Shown piece after piece: positions 46,330-55,496 of a DNA stretch of 64,000 nt. The first letter of the stretch is position 1; every line of letters starts with the position of its first letter. The stretch is taken from contig NZ_NJGY01000001.1 in assembly GCF_002250505.1 (NCBI RefSeq), forward strand, positions 3,145,561-3,209,560, written 5' to 3'. The notes below the pieces were generated by a model, which was given only the letters and a program-made list of their open reading frames with translations, did no database searches and had not been told where the DNA came from. The DNA comes from Janthinobacterium sp. PC23-8 (GTDB lineage Bacteria > Pseudomonadota > Gammaproteobacteria > Burkholderiales > Burkholderiaceae_D). The position numbers were made by a program, and so were the translations under genes.

Positions 46330-47490
46330 TTAGGGCTCTGGCGTAAACGTCTCTAGTGGCAACAAATTATCTGGCACGTTTAGCCACGTGGTTCGCAACT
46401 CAGTCGAGGACATAAACAACTCCCGCATTGGACGACTGCGGCCGCGCAATGGTGGAATCGGTCCTAAAAGTTGGGCCACAGTATCATAATCAGGCGCTGT
46501 CACTGGAAGAATTGTATATCGGAACGACCGTAAATCAAGTTTGGTCGCCACAAGAATCATCCGGCCATCATCTTCGCGGAGATCGTAGTCCAACGCTGCG
46601 ATTTCATGAAGTTCTAGTCGATAATTCTTGCTTTGATTTACAAAAAGTAAAATTGGCTCAACTGGTTTCGGTATGTTGTCCAGCGAAACAAATTGGACAA
46701 ATACCTTTTTCTCCGATCCCTCATACCCAAAGAACTCGGTCAGAACCGTCTTCCCAAGATCGGCTTGTCCTGATCGGTTCTTTGGGATCTCCCTGACCAA
46801 AATCTCAGGCGTACTAAATGTAATGCCGTCAACTGGAGCGACTTCGATTGCATCTAGCGCTTCTGCTGGCTGCGCTGGTATGCGAACTCGCGGCGTTGTG
46901 GATGCAAATCTCATCCGTCCATTCGCCATCGCTCGTTCGCGCACACGTTCGTCGTCAAGCGAGCAAAGGGTTCCTGCTTCAAGTTGGCCAGCCAGCCATG
47001 CATTGATGTCGGCCATTGCGCTCGTAGCTTCACCATCAAGCATTGTCTGAATGCTAAAAGCCTCCCAATTTCCGGGTGGAGCGCCAGCCGCAACCGCCAA
47101 TTGCCCCAGTCCACGTTTTGTCAGGTTACCCGATCCCGTTACCAGTCGCAAGCTAGAGCCCTGTTGAAACCACGAAAATTTGGGGTGAAACGTGCTAGCA
47201 GGGTTCTCGTGGAAAAAGACATTTGCGGATAATATTCCGTTGTACTGCGCTACTTTTTCGCTGAGGCACAACAACGCCTCTGCATTTGTGATCGCGTCAA
47301 CACCCACAATAAGCTGGAATCTTTGCCGCCGCCGTAGCATTCTAGCTATGTTAGGGCGTGAAAAGAACGCGTCAATTCCACCTCTTGACGCAAACGCGAA
47401 AACGCCTCCACCAGCGGTGGCGTCTGCTGCCGCGTCATCTATGGCTTCTAGTAATTTTGTCGTACCAGGTTGCTGAAACACAAAAGTCAT
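46330..47490 (-). CDS. Phospholipase-D-fold restriction endonuclease (BfiI-like candidate)
   Basis: A 386-residue protein. Residues about 1-190 form a single PLD nuclease domain with the H-x-K active site in STFHPKFSWF (His 102, Lys 104) and the GSGNLTKRG loop (Asn 122). One HxK per chain means it would act as a dimer without metal, as shown for BfiI. Residues about 195-386 (VDGITFSTPEILVREIP, GYEGSEKKVFVQFVS, LFVNQSKNYRLELHEIAALD) are beta-rich and would be the DNA-recognition domain; a B3-like/EcoRII-N type or the NgoFVII family is possible. Convergent with two methyltransferases. Product identity inferred from domain plus context. Confidence 0.8.
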   Translation of the reverse strand: MTFVFQQPGTTKLLEAIDDAAADATAGGGVFAFASRGGIDAFFSRPNIARMLRRRQRFQLIVGVDAITNAEALLCLSEKVAQYNGILSANVFFHENPASTFHPKFSWFQQGSSLRLVTGSGNLTKRGLGQLAVAAGAPPGNWEAFSIQTMLDGEATSAMADINAWLAGQLEAGTLCSLDDERVRERAMANGRMRFASTTPRVRIPAQPAEALDAIEVAPVDGITFSTPEILVREIPKNRSGQADLGKTVLTEFFGYEGSEKKVFVQFVSLDNIPKPVEPILLFVNQSKNYRLELHEIAALDYDLREDDGRMILVATKLDLRSFRYTILPVTAPDYDTVAQLLGPIPPLRGRSRPMRELFMSSTELRTTWLNVPDNLLPLETFTPEP

Positions 47491-47710
47491 CGCATTGCCT
47501 ATCAGAAATTGAGTTGGGCCTTGAGACGATCATTGTACATTGGCAATAAAAAATCGCGATGAAATTGGGGCACTTGGACTTGGGTATTGTGAGGGATGAA
47601 AAAGGAGCCTCTTCATCGTCAGTCCGGCTGTAACTTTGTGTTTCGGCGGTATTGTGGGTTTTGAAGATCGAGAATGGACCGGAGTCGAGGACTGCGAATC
47701 CCAGAAACGA

Positions 47711-47736
47711 CAACGCCCACTTGCATGAGTGGGCGT
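47711..47736 (-). terminator. Terminator of the second tRNA-Phe
   Basis: Stem aacgcccact/agtgggcgtt with loop tgcatg, equivalent in position and form to that after copy 1; the T-run is weaker. Confidence 0.6.
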
Positions 47737-47752
47737 TTCGTGAGGTATGTTC

Positions 47753-47828
47753 TTGGTGGCCCGGGGCGGAATCGAACCACCGACACAAGGATTTTCAATC
47801 CTCTGCTCTACCGACTGAGCTACCAGGC
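47753..47828 (-). tRNA. tRNA-Phe (GAA), copy 2
   Basis: Identical over all 76 nt to copy 1, including encoded CCA. Part of an 86-bp perfect direct repeat (37130-37215 and 47747-47832). Confidence 0.98.
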
Positions 47829-47838
47829 CAAGGTGGAG

Positions 47839-47866
47839 AATTATAGCAGACCAAAACATGAATGCA
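47839..47866 (-). promoter_or_regulatory. Promoter of tRNA-Phe copy 2
   Basis: On the minus strand TATAAT (47839-47844) is preceded by TTGCAT (47861-47866) with a 16-base spacer, 11 bases before the tRNA 5' end. The -10 region gaattatagcaga is shared with copy 1. Confidence 0.7.
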
Positions 47867-48012
47867 AGAGCCTGCGGCCAATTCGTTAAAAATTTTAGCT
47901 GTCGCGGTGATTAGTTGATTACTGGGCAAATATGCATGAAAGTGCCTGACTTTGTCTCAACAAACAAGAATTATTGCCTTATAATTAACCTTTTAATCCC
48001 GAGAGTGATGCG

Positions 48013-50226
48013 ATGGCAGTGTGGAGCGGTAGCAAGGGCGCATGCGTGGCGCTGGCAGTATGGTTGTTGAGTGGCCCCGTGCAGGCCGGCGAGCATGATG
48101 TGCTGGCGCTGGCGCGCCTGTGGAGCGAGGTGCGCGCCATCCATCCGGCGCTGGCCGGTGGCGCCATCGACTGGGACCGGGCGCTGGTGGCGGCCTTGCC
48201 GCAACTGAGCGGCGAAGATAATCCTGCCAGCTTGCGCGCGGCGGCGGCGACCCTGATGGCGCCCTTGCACGACGAGGCGCTGCGCATCGGCGCACGGCAG
48301 CCGGCCTTCGTGCACTGGCCGGTCGACGGCGCCGTGCTCGAATGGCTGCCCGGCGACACGGCGTTGCTGCATCTGCATCCCGGCATGCGCGCTGGCGCGG
48401 CGCCGTTCGTGCTGCCGGCCCGAGCCAGGCGGGTGATACTCGATCTGCGTCCGATCGCCGCCGTGCCCTCCGTGTCCTATGTATCGCCGGCCCTGTTGAA
48501 CGGCTTGCTGGCGCAGCTGATCGTCCAGCCCCTGCTGCCACCGGCGCCGCGTTACCGTTTTTCTACCGGGCCGCGCCCGCAGGACCCGGAAAACTGGGAA
48601 GGCGTGCTGCCCGGTTTCATGCAGGTGGAAACCCAGCCCCTGCTGCCGGCGCCGGGCGCGCGCGCCTTGCCGCTGGCCGTGATCGTCAACGACACGCAGC
48701 CGGTGCCGCCGGCCGTGCTGGCGCTGCAGCGCATGAACCGCGCGCGCATCGTGTCCGAAGAGGGAGACAGCCGTAGCCGCGCCGGCCCGCTGCAAACACT
48801 GTGGCTGGAAATAGATTTGCCGGTGGAGTTTGCCGCTGGCCAGCTGGTCTGGCCCGACGGCAGTGCGGTGCGCTGGCAGGCTGACCGGCGCCTGCCTGAG
48901 CATCGCGCCACGGGGCAGGGCAGCGCGCCGGTGACGGCGGCGCTGGCCCTGCTGGCGCACAGGCAGAAATCCCACCAGCCCATTGCAACGCCTGCCATGT
49001 TTGCGGTGCGCCAGGATGATGCGCCGTATCGCGACATGCGCTTTCCGCCGCCTGCGTGGCGCCAACTGGCCGCAATCAAGCTGTGGGCGACCATGGACAA
49101 GTATTTTCCGGCCCGGCGCCTGATGGACAGCTCGTGGGAAGCCGCTTTGCTGGCTTGCCTGCGCCGCATGGACGACGTGCTCGACGCGCGCGCATACGGC
49201 CAGGCGCTCGAAGCGATGGCGGTACAACTGGACGACAGCCATGTCATCACGGCCAGCCGCGCGCTGGGCTGGAACGAGCGCACGCACGGCATCGGCGTGC
49301 AGCTGGCGAGGATCAGCGGGCGGATATATGTCGCAGGCTTGACCGATCCTGCGCTGGAGGGCAGCGGCGTGCTGCGCGTGGGCGACGAGATCCTCAGCAT
49401 TGATGGCGAGGACGTCGCCGCGCGCCTGGCGCGTCTTGGCGGCACGGTGGCGGCATCGACCGAGGCGGGACGCTGGCGCAAGGCGATGTTCGAGATGACG
49501 CTTGCGCCCAGGAACGCCAGCGTGCAGTTGCTGCTGGCTGGCGCCGATGGCAAGCAGCGCAGCGTCACCTTGCAGCCAGGTCCCCTCGACAACACGCTGC
49601 CGCTGCGCCATGCGCTGCCCGTCGTCAGCGTGGAAGACGGCGTGGCCTATGTCGACCTCGATCGCCTTCAGCCGGGCGAAGTCGACGCCATGTTCGCCAC
49701 CATCGAGGGCAGCCGCGCGCTGATCCTCGACATGCGCGGCTATCCGCACGGTACCGGCCGCGCCATCGCCCGGCGCCTCAATGTGAACCATGCCGCCAGC
49801 TTTGCCACCTCCTATCAGCAAATGGCTATCTCTTATGAAGCGGGGCACGGCGCGCAACTGGCCTATGGTGACCGGCTGTTTCCGGCGCCCGGCCCGTTGT
49901 ACCGGGGCAAGGTGGTGATGCTGATCGACGAGCATACGCAAAGCCAGGCCGAGCACCTGGCGCTGGCGGTCGAGGCGGCCACGCCGGTGACCTTTATCGG
50001 CACGCCCAGCGCGGGCGCCAATGGCGACATGCGCGAAGTGGTCTTGCCGGGAAAAGTGCATGTGTCGTATTCGGGGCTGGAAGTGCGCCATGACGACGGG
50101 CGCCAGTTGCAGCGTATCGGCGTGCAGCCGCACATCCGGGCCGCGCCCAGCGTGGCGGGCCTGCGCGCGGGCCGCGACGAGGTGCTGGAGCGGGCGCGCC
50201 AGTTGCTGCGCCAGGATCAAGGATAG
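48013..50226 (+). CDS. Exported S41 family (C-terminal processing) peptidase
   Basis: A 737-residue protein with signal peptide (to PVQAG). N-terminal 330 residues are a poorly conserved beta region; a helical S41 N-domain follows (about 340-420), a PDZ-like segment with GSGVLRVGDEILSIDGED, then the catalytic core with DEHTQSQAEHLAL (nucleophile Ser) and GTPSAGANGD. Periplasmic or surface proteolysis expected. Very long N-terminal extension compared with tail-specific proteases. Monocistronic. Confidence 0.85.
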   Translation: MAVWSGSKGACVALAVWLLSGPVQAGEHDVLALARLWSEVRAIHPALAGGAIDWDRALVAALPQLSGEDNPASLRAAAATLMAPLHDEALRIGARQPAFVHWPVDGAVLEWLPGDTALLHLHPGMRAGAAPFVLPARARRVILDLRPIAAVPSVSYVSPALLNGLLAQLIVQPLLPPAPRYRFSTGPRPQDPENWEGVLPGFMQVETQPLLPAPGARALPLAVIVNDTQPVPPAVLALQRMNRARIVSEEGDSRSRAGPLQTLWLEIDLPVEFAAGQLVWPDGSAVRWQADRRLPEHRATGQGSAPVTAALALLAHRQKSHQPIATPAMFAVRQDDAPYRDMRFPPPAWRQLAAIKLWATMDKYFPARRLMDSSWEAALLACLRRMDDVLDARAYGQALEAMAVQLDDSHVITASRALGWNERTHGIGVQLARISGRIYVAGLTDPALEGSGVLRVGDEILSIDGEDVAARLARLGGTVAASTEAGRWRKAMFEMTLAPRNASVQLLLAGADGKQRSVTLQPGPLDNTLPLRHALPVVSVEDGVAYVDLDRLQPGEVDAMFATIEGSRALILDMRGYPHGTGRAIARRLNVNHAASFATSYQQMAISYEAGHGAQLAYGDRLFPAPGPLYRGKVVMLIDEHTQSQAEHLALAVEAATPVTFIGTPSAGANGDMREVVLPGKVHVSYSGLEVRHDDGRQLQRIGVQPHIRAAPSVAGLRAGRDEVLERARQLLRQDQG

Positions 50227-50293
50227 ACAAAATCGTTGTCACCGCAGCCTGCGCGCCGCGCGTCTGTCGCGCGAAAAAGCGGCTGGCAAACGC

Positions 50294-50299
50294 TATAAT
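50294..50299 (+). promoter_or_regulatory. -10 box directly before the monooxygenase start
   Basis: TATAAT ends six bases before the ATG, so transcription would begin at or within a base of the start codon, giving a leaderless mRNA. No good -35 is seen at 17 bases. Confidence 0.4.
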
Positions 50300-50305
50300 G
50301 GCCGC

Positions 50306-51532
50306 ATGAACAGTCCATCTTCCCCTACCATGCGGCGCCCGCTGCACAGTCACAGCGACGTTTGCATCGTCGGCGACGGCGCCATTGCGAAAACCACGGC
50401 GCTGGCGTTGGCCCAGGCCGGCCAGAGCGTCATCTTGCTCAGCCCGGCGAAACCGGCCGCGCCGCCCGATGACGCCAGCTGGGATGTGCGCGTGTATGCG
50501 CTCAATCACACGGCCCACCAGTTGCTGTCGTCGCTGAAGGTATGGGGCGCGCTCGACACCGCCCGCGTGGCGCCGGTCGACGCCATGCTGGTCCATGGCG
50601 ACGGCGCGCAGGCCGGGGCGCTCGGTTTTGACGCCTATGGCGCCCATGTGGGCACCTTGGCCTGGATCATCGAAGAGCGCAACCTGGGCCAGGCGCTGGA
50701 CGCGGCCTTGCGGTTTGCGCAGAACGTCAGCCTGGTGCGCGGCCAGGCCACGCGCATCGAATGGACGGCCGATGCGGCCATCGTGCATCTGGACGGCGGC
50801 GACACCATTACCTCTGCCCTGGTGGTGGGCGCCGACGGTGCGCAGTCGTGGGTGCGCGGCCAGTGCGATATCGGCCTCGATTACCGCCCCTACGGCCAGC
50901 GCGGCGTGGTCGGCAACTTCGCCTGCGAAAAGCCGCACCATGGCGCGGCCCACCAGTGGTTCACCGGCGCCGACGGCATCATTGCGCTGTTGCCTTTGCC
51001 GGGCAACCGGGTGTCGCTGGTGTGGTCGGCGCCCGATGCGCTGGCCGACAGCCTGCAGGCCGAATCGGCCACGGAGCTGGCCGCGCGCCTGTCGGCCTGG
51101 TGCCAGGATAAACTGGGCAAGCTCACGCCGCTGCAGCCCGAACTGATACGCGCCTTTCCGCTGCGCCTGATCCGCCCGCACGCGATGGTCGCGCCGCGCG
51201 TGGCGCTGGTCGGTGATGCCGCTCACGTGGTCCACCCGATGGCGGGCCACGGCATGAACCTCGGTTTTGCCGACGTGGCGCAACTGGTGAAAACCATCGG
51301 CGAGCGCGAAGCGCACCGCGGCATCGGCGACGAGCGCGTGCTGGCGCGCTATGCGCGCGCGCGCAAGGAAGACGTGATGCTGATGCTGCTGGCCACCGAT
51401 GGCCTGGCGCGTCTGTTCGGTGCCGATCTGGAGCCGCTGCGCGTGGTTCGCAATTTGGGATTAAACTTGCTGGACAAATTGCCGGCGCTGAAGCGGAAAA
51501 TGATTTCGCACGCGCTCGGACATCAACGGTAA
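50306..51532 (+). CDS. UbiH/UbiF/VisC-family FAD-dependent monooxygenase
   Basis: A 408-residue flavoprotein hydroxylase. FAD-binding VCIVGDGAIAKTTALALAQAG, middle DG-type motif VVGADGAQSWVRG, and C-terminal GDAAHVVHPMAGHGMNLGFAD, all hallmarks of ubiquinone-ring hydroxylases. Which ring position it hydroxylates cannot be told. Cytoplasmic, peripheral to the inner membrane. No Shine-Dalgarno site. Followed by a terminator and dsbC, a pairing seen in other betaproteobacteria. Confidence 0.9.
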   Translation: MNSPSSPTMRRPLHSHSDVCIVGDGAIAKTTALALAQAGQSVILLSPAKPAAPPDDASWDVRVYALNHTAHQLLSSLKVWGALDTARVAPVDAMLVHGDGAQAGALGFDAYGAHVGTLAWIIEERNLGQALDAALRFAQNVSLVRGQATRIEWTADAAIVHLDGGDTITSALVVGADGAQSWVRGQCDIGLDYRPYGQRGVVGNFACEKPHHGAAHQWFTGADGIIALLPLPGNRVSLVWSAPDALADSLQAESATELAARLSAWCQDKLGKLTPLQPELIRAFPLRLIRPHAMVAPRVALVGDAAHVVHPMAGHGMNLGFADVAQLVKTIGEREAHRGIGDERVLARYARARKEDVMLMLLATDGLARLFGADLEPLRVVRNLGLNLLDKLPALKRKMISHALGHQR

Positions 51533-51549
51533 CAGCAACGCAGAACAAG

Positions 51550-51580
51550 ATCGCCGCAGCAATGCCTGCGGCGATTGTTT
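51550..51580 (+). terminator. Terminator after the monooxygenase
   Basis: Stem atcgccgcag/ctgcggcgat with six-base loop followed by tgttttg. Confidence 0.8.
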
Positions 51581-51601
51581 TGTGATCAATTGGAGAAGTA
51601 A

Positions 51602-52327
51602 GTGATTAAAACAAGCAAACTGGCATTGTTGGTGGCCTCTGGCCTGATGATGTCGTGCGCCGGCGCCGAGACACCGACCGAGGCGACCATCAAGAAGCTG
51701 ATCGAGCCACGCCTGGGTGACGGCGTCAAGGTCGATTCGGTCAAGGAAACGCCGTACGCCGGCCTGTATGAAATCAACACCGGCGGCGATATTCTCTACA
51801 CCGACAAGAATGCGCAGTACCTGTTCGTCGGCCACGTGTTCGACGCCAGGACCTCGCAGGACCTGACCAAGGAGCGCATCAGTGATGTCAACCGCATCAA
51901 GTTCTCGGACCTGCCGCTGGCCTCGGCCCTGAAAACCGTCAAGGGCAACGGCAAGCGCGTGATCGCCGTGTTCGAAGATCCGAACTGCGGCTATTGCAAG
52001 CGCTTCCGCCAGAACGCGCTGAAGGAAATCGACAACGTCACCGTCTACACCTTCATGTACAACATTTTGTCGCCGGACTCGATCGTCAAGTCGCGCAATA
52101 TCTGGTGCGCGCCCGACCGCAACAAGGCCTGGGACGACTGGATGCTGAACGGTAAAGTGCCGGCCGCCGTGGCCACGACCTGCGCCAACCCGCACGACAA
52201 GATCCTGGCGCTGGGCCAGCAATTGCGCGTCTCGGGCACGCCGGCGATCTTCTTTGCCGACGGCAGCCGCATTCCGGGCGCGATCGACAGCAAGGCGCTG
52301 GAACAGAAACTGTCGACCATCAAATAA
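51602..52327 (+). CDS. dsbC: Thiol:disulfide isomerase DsbC
   Basis: A 241-residue periplasmic protein: signal peptide [21 protein letters not shown]-terminal dimerisation domain (about 24-85), thioredoxin domain with CGYC in [12 protein letters not shown], second Cys pair (NIWCAPDR and TTCANP) and cis-Pro loop GTPAIFF. Isomerises wrong disulfides; reduced by DsbD. GTG start with GGAGAAG at 51592-51598. Confidence 0.95.
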   Translation: MIKTSKLALLVASGLMMSCAGAETPTEATIKKLIEPRLGDGVKVDSVKETPYAGLYEINTGGDILYTDKNAQYLFVGHVFDARTSQDLTKERISDVNRIKFSDLPLASALKTVKGNGKRVIAVFEDPNCGYCKRFRQNALKEIDNVTVYTFMYNILSPDSIVKSRNIWCAPDRNKAWDDWMLNGKVPAAVATTCANPHDKILALGQQLRVSGTPAIFFADGSRIPGAIDSKALEQKLSTIK

Positions 52328-52349
52328 TCGTCACCCGGCAAGCAGGCAG

Positions 52350-52377
52350 GCGCGCCCTCGAAGGCGCGCTTTTTTTT
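52350..52377 (+). terminator. Terminator after dsbC
   Basis: Stem gcgcgcc/ggcgcgc, six-base loop, then eight T. Confidence 0.92.
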
Positions 52378-52454
52378 GCACGATTTTTTCAGCGCTTTTT
52401 GGGTATGATGGAGCGTTGGCGCCATGCCATCCCCATAAAGAGCCAGAGCCGCAG

Positions 52455-52919
52455 ATGATCACCTTGAATATCAATGGCCGCGACATGCAGGTCGATGCCG
52501 ATCCTTCCACGCCGGTGCTGTGGGCGCTGCGCGACAACCTCAATCTGACCGGCACCAAGTTCGGCTGCGGCGCGGCCCTGTGCGGCGCCTGCACCGTGCA
52601 CCTGGACGGCCAGCCGATCCGCGCGTGCATCACGCCGATATCAACTGTGGCCAGGCACCAGCTCACCACCATCGAAGCGATGGAGCACGACCCGGTGGGC
52701 AAGGCGGTGCAGGCGGCCTGGGTGCGCCACGACGTGCCGCAATGCGGCTATTGTCAAAGCGGCCAGGTGATGAGCGCGACGGCGCTGCTGCGCACCAACA
52801 AGGCGCCCAGCGACGCCGATATCGACGGCGCCATGAGCGGCAATATCTGCCGTTGCGGCACGTATCAGCGCATCCGCGCCGCCATCAAGGACGCCGCCGC
52901 CACGCTGGCGCCAACATGA
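52455..52919 (+). CDS. 2Fe-2S subunit of a molybdenum hydroxylase (isoquinoline 1-oxidoreductase alpha type)
   Basis: A 154-residue iron-sulfur protein. Plant-type cluster [18 protein letters not shown] in the N-terminal half and second cluster [10 protein letters not shown] plus [14 protein letters not shown] in the helical half, the two-cluster layout of xanthine-oxidase-family small subunits. It must pair with a large molybdopterin subunit, but none lies downstream: the next gene is a MocA-like nucleotidyltransferase, overlapping by four bases. Confidence 0.92.
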   Translation: MITLNINGRDMQVDADPSTPVLWALRDNLNLTGTKFGCGAALCGACTVHLDGQPIRACITPISTVARHQLTTIEAMEHDPVGKAVQAAWVRHDVPQCGYCQSGQVMSATALLRTNKAPSDADIDGAMSGNICRCGTYQRIRAAIKDAAATLAPT

Positions 52920-53488
52920 TAGGCATCTTGCTGGCCGCCGGCAGGGGCCGCCGTTTCGACCCCTCCGGCGTGCGCAACAAACTGCTGCAGCCGCTGGCCG
53001 AAGGGCCGCATGCGGGCCAGGCGGTGGTGTTGGCGGCGGCCAGCAATTTGCTCGCCGCGCTGCCGCGCGTGCTGGCCGTGGTGCGCCCGGACGACACGCA
53101 GGTGGCGCGCCTGCTGGGCGCCATGGGCTGCGAGGTGCGCGTCTGCCATGACGCCGATACCGGCATGGCGGCCTCGCTGACCTGCGCCATCGGCCATGTG
53201 CGCGGCGCGCCGGGCTGGCTGATCGCGCTGGGCGATATGCCGCATGTGGCGCCGGCGACGATCGCCGCCCTGTCGCATGCGATTGGCGACGGCGCGCACA
53301 TCGCCGTGCCCGTGTTCCAGGGGCGGCGCGGCAATCCGGTGGCGTTTGGCGCTGTTCACTTGCCGCTGCTGCTGGCGCTGGACGGCGACCAGGGCGCGCG
53401 CGCCATCGTGCACGGTCATGTGGCGCGCGAAGTGATGGTGGCCGATAATGGCGTCTTGCGCGACGTCGATACGCCGGACGATTTGTAA
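52916..53488 (+). CDS. MobA/MocA-like nucleotidyltransferase
   Basis: A 190-residue Rossmann-like NTP transferase: N-terminal [16 protein letters not shown] with the nucleotide-binding loop, [10 protein letters not shown] metal site, and [13 protein letters not shown]. Resembles molybdenum cofactor cytidylyltransferase (MocA), which makes the cytosine dinucleotide cofactor of xanthine-oxidase-type enzymes. Overlap ATGA with the 2Fe-2S subunit gene supports that role. Confidence 0.85.
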   Translation: MIGILLAAGRGRRFDPSGVRNKLLQPLAEGPHAGQAVVLAAASNLLAALPRVLAVVRPDDTQVARLLGAMGCEVRVCHDADTGMAASLTCAIGHVRGAPGWLIALGDMPHVAPATIAALSHAIGDGAHIAVPVFQGRRGNPVAFGAVHLPLLLALDGDQGARAIVHGHVAREVMVADNGVLRDVDTPDDL

Positions 53489-53501
53489 TCACGAGGAAAA
53501 C

Positions 53502-55343
53502 ATGAAAAAAACAGCGTTGAAAAAAGCCATCGCCAGGGCGCCTGCCGCCGGCGTCATCTACACCATCGCCGCGCTGGACCTGGCTGGCCATCTGTTGCGC
53601 GTCAGTTTGACCGTCAAACAGCCGGCCGCCATCGGCCAGATCCTGTCGCTGCCGGCCTGGATTCCGGGCAGCTACATGATCCGTGAATTTTCGCGCAATA
53701 TCGTCAGCATCCGCGCCGACTGCGGCGGCAAGGCCGTGGCGCTGACCAAGCTCGACAAGCACTCGTGGCAGGCCGCACCCTGCGACGGCGCCCTGGTGGT
53801 GGAATATGACGTCTACGCCTGGGACCTGTCGGTGCGCGCCGCCCACCTCGACCAGCAGCACGGTTTTTTCAACGGCACCAGCGTGTTCCTGAGCGTGCTG
53901 GGGCAGGAGTCGGCACCGCATGAAGTGAACATCGTGCAGCCGAAGGACGCCGCCTGCAAGCATTGGCGCGTGGCCACTACCTTGCCGGAACTGAAAGCCA
54001 AACGCTATGGCTTCGGCAGCTACCAGGCCGCCAATTACGACGAGTTGATCGACCATCCGGTGGAAATGGGCGACTTCGCGCTGGCCACCTTCAAGGCGCA
54101 TGGCGTGCCGCACGATATCGTCGTCACCGGCAAGGTGCCGAACCTGGACCTGGACCGGCTGTGCCGCGACCTGAAAGCCATCTGCGAAACCCAGATCGCC
54201 TTTTTTGAACCGACAGGCAAAAAAGCGCCGATGGACCGTTATGTGTTCATGACCATGGCGGTGGGCGACGGCTATGGCGGGCTGGAGCACCGCGCTTCGA
54301 CCGCGCTGATCTGCGCGCGCGCCGACCTGCCCACCACGGCCACCAGCAGCGCCGAGATCGGCGACGGCTACCTGAAATTCCTGGGCCTGTGCAGCCACGA
54401 GTATTTCCATACCTGGAACGTCAAGCGCATCAAGCCGGCCGCGTTTGCACCCTACCAACTGCAGGCGGAAAGCTATACGCCGCTGCTGTGGCTGTTCGAA
54501 GGCTTTACCAGCTATTACGACGACCTGATGCTGGTGCGCGCCGGCCTGATCGACGAAGCGGCCTATTTCAAATTGCTGGGCAAGACCGTCAACAGCGTGT
54601 TGCGCGGCAGCGGCCGCAACAAGCAGAGCGTGGCCGATTCCAGCTTTGACGCCTGGGGCAAATACTACCGCCAGGATGAAAACGCGCCGAACGCCATCGT
54701 CAGCTACTACACCAAGGGCTCGCTGATCGCGCTGGCGCTCGATCTGACGCTGCGCAGCAAGACCGGCGGGGACAAATCGCTGGACGACGTGATGCTGGCG
54801 CTGTGGCAGCGCTATGGCCGCGATTTTTACCAGGGCAAAGCGCGTGGCGTGACGCCGGCCGAAGTCGAGGCGCTGTTCGATGAAATCAGCGGCGCGCGCA
54901 TGAAACCGTTCTTCGAGCGCTATATCCGCGGCACCGACGACGTGCCGCTGGCGCGTTTGCTGGCGCCGTTCGGCGTGACATACAGCGACGCGCGCAAAGG
55001 CGACAAACCCAGTCTGGACGTGAGCCTGGGCCGCGACGGCAACGACGCCAGGCTGGCGCAGGTGCATCAGGGCGGCGCCGCCCACCAGGCCGGCCTGTCG
55101 GCGGGCGATGTGCTGGTGGCGCTCGATGGCTTGCGCGTGACGGGCAATCCGGCCAACCTGGAGGCCTTGCTGTCGCGCTACGCGGTCGGGGCTGAGGTCG
55201 TCATCCACGCCTTCCGTCGTGACGAACTGCTCAGTTTTACGGCGGTATTGCAAGGTGACCGTGTCCCTGGCGTCAGCATGGCGGTGACGCCCGCAGGCAA
55301 AAAAACGGCGGCATTGCCGCGCCCCAGCATGCAAGTGTTGTAA
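53502..55343 (+). CDS. M61 family metallopeptidase with PDZ domain
   Basis: A 613-residue protein. N-terminal beta domain (about 15-170), zinc site CSHEYFHTWNVKRI (HExxH) and downstream Glu in WLFEGFTSYYDDLM, helical C-domain, then a PDZ domain (about 520-590) with AGLSAGDVLVALDGLRV. Glycyl-aminopeptidase type. No signal peptide. RBS GAGG before the ATG; 13 bases after the nucleotidyltransferase, possibly same transcript. Confidence 0.92.
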   Translation: MKKTALKKAIARAPAAGVIYTIAALDLAGHLLRVSLTVKQPAAIGQILSLPAWIPGSYMIREFSRNIVSIRADCGGKAVALTKLDKHSWQAAPCDGALVVEYDVYAWDLSVRAAHLDQQHGFFNGTSVFLSVLGQESAPHEVNIVQPKDAACKHWRVATTLPELKAKRYGFGSYQAANYDELIDHPVEMGDFALATFKAHGVPHDIVVTGKVPNLDLDRLCRDLKAICETQIAFFEPTGKKAPMDRYVFMTMAVGDGYGGLEHRASTALICARADLPTTATSSAEIGDGYLKFLGLCSHEYFHTWNVKRIKPAAFAPYQLQAESYTPLLWLFEGFTSYYDDLMLVRAGLIDEAAYFKLLGKTVNSVLRGSGRNKQSVADSSFDAWGKYYRQDENAPNAIVSYYTKGSLIALALDLTLRSKTGGDKSLDDVMLALWQRYGRDFYQGKARGVTPAEVEALFDEISGARMKPFFERYIRGTDDVPLARLLAPFGVTYSDARKGDKPSLDVSLGRDGNDARLAQVHQGGAAHQAGLSAGDVLVALDGLRVTGNPANLEALLSRYAVGAEVVIHAFRRDELLSFTAVLQGDRVPGVSMAVTPAGKKTAALPRPSMQVL

Positions 55344-55496
55344 AAGCAGGTAAAACGCGGCAGGGCGGACAGTTCGTCCATGAGATTCGCCCTGGCCGTG
55401 GTTTTTGGATAGTATTTCAAGGTACAATTTCTTGTGCGAAATTTCTCGTGCTTTCCGGCATGGCCGGAGCGGTACGCCGCCATTGTACTTTTTCTT

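Noticed and set aside
47971..50220. 749-codon antisense frame opposite the S41 peptidase
   Set aside because: Same cause; composition is that of a reverse-complement shadow.
52641..55427. 928-codon antisense frame opposite the M61 and MocA-like genes
   Set aside because: Sense genes have catalytic motifs and overlaps; antisense has none.
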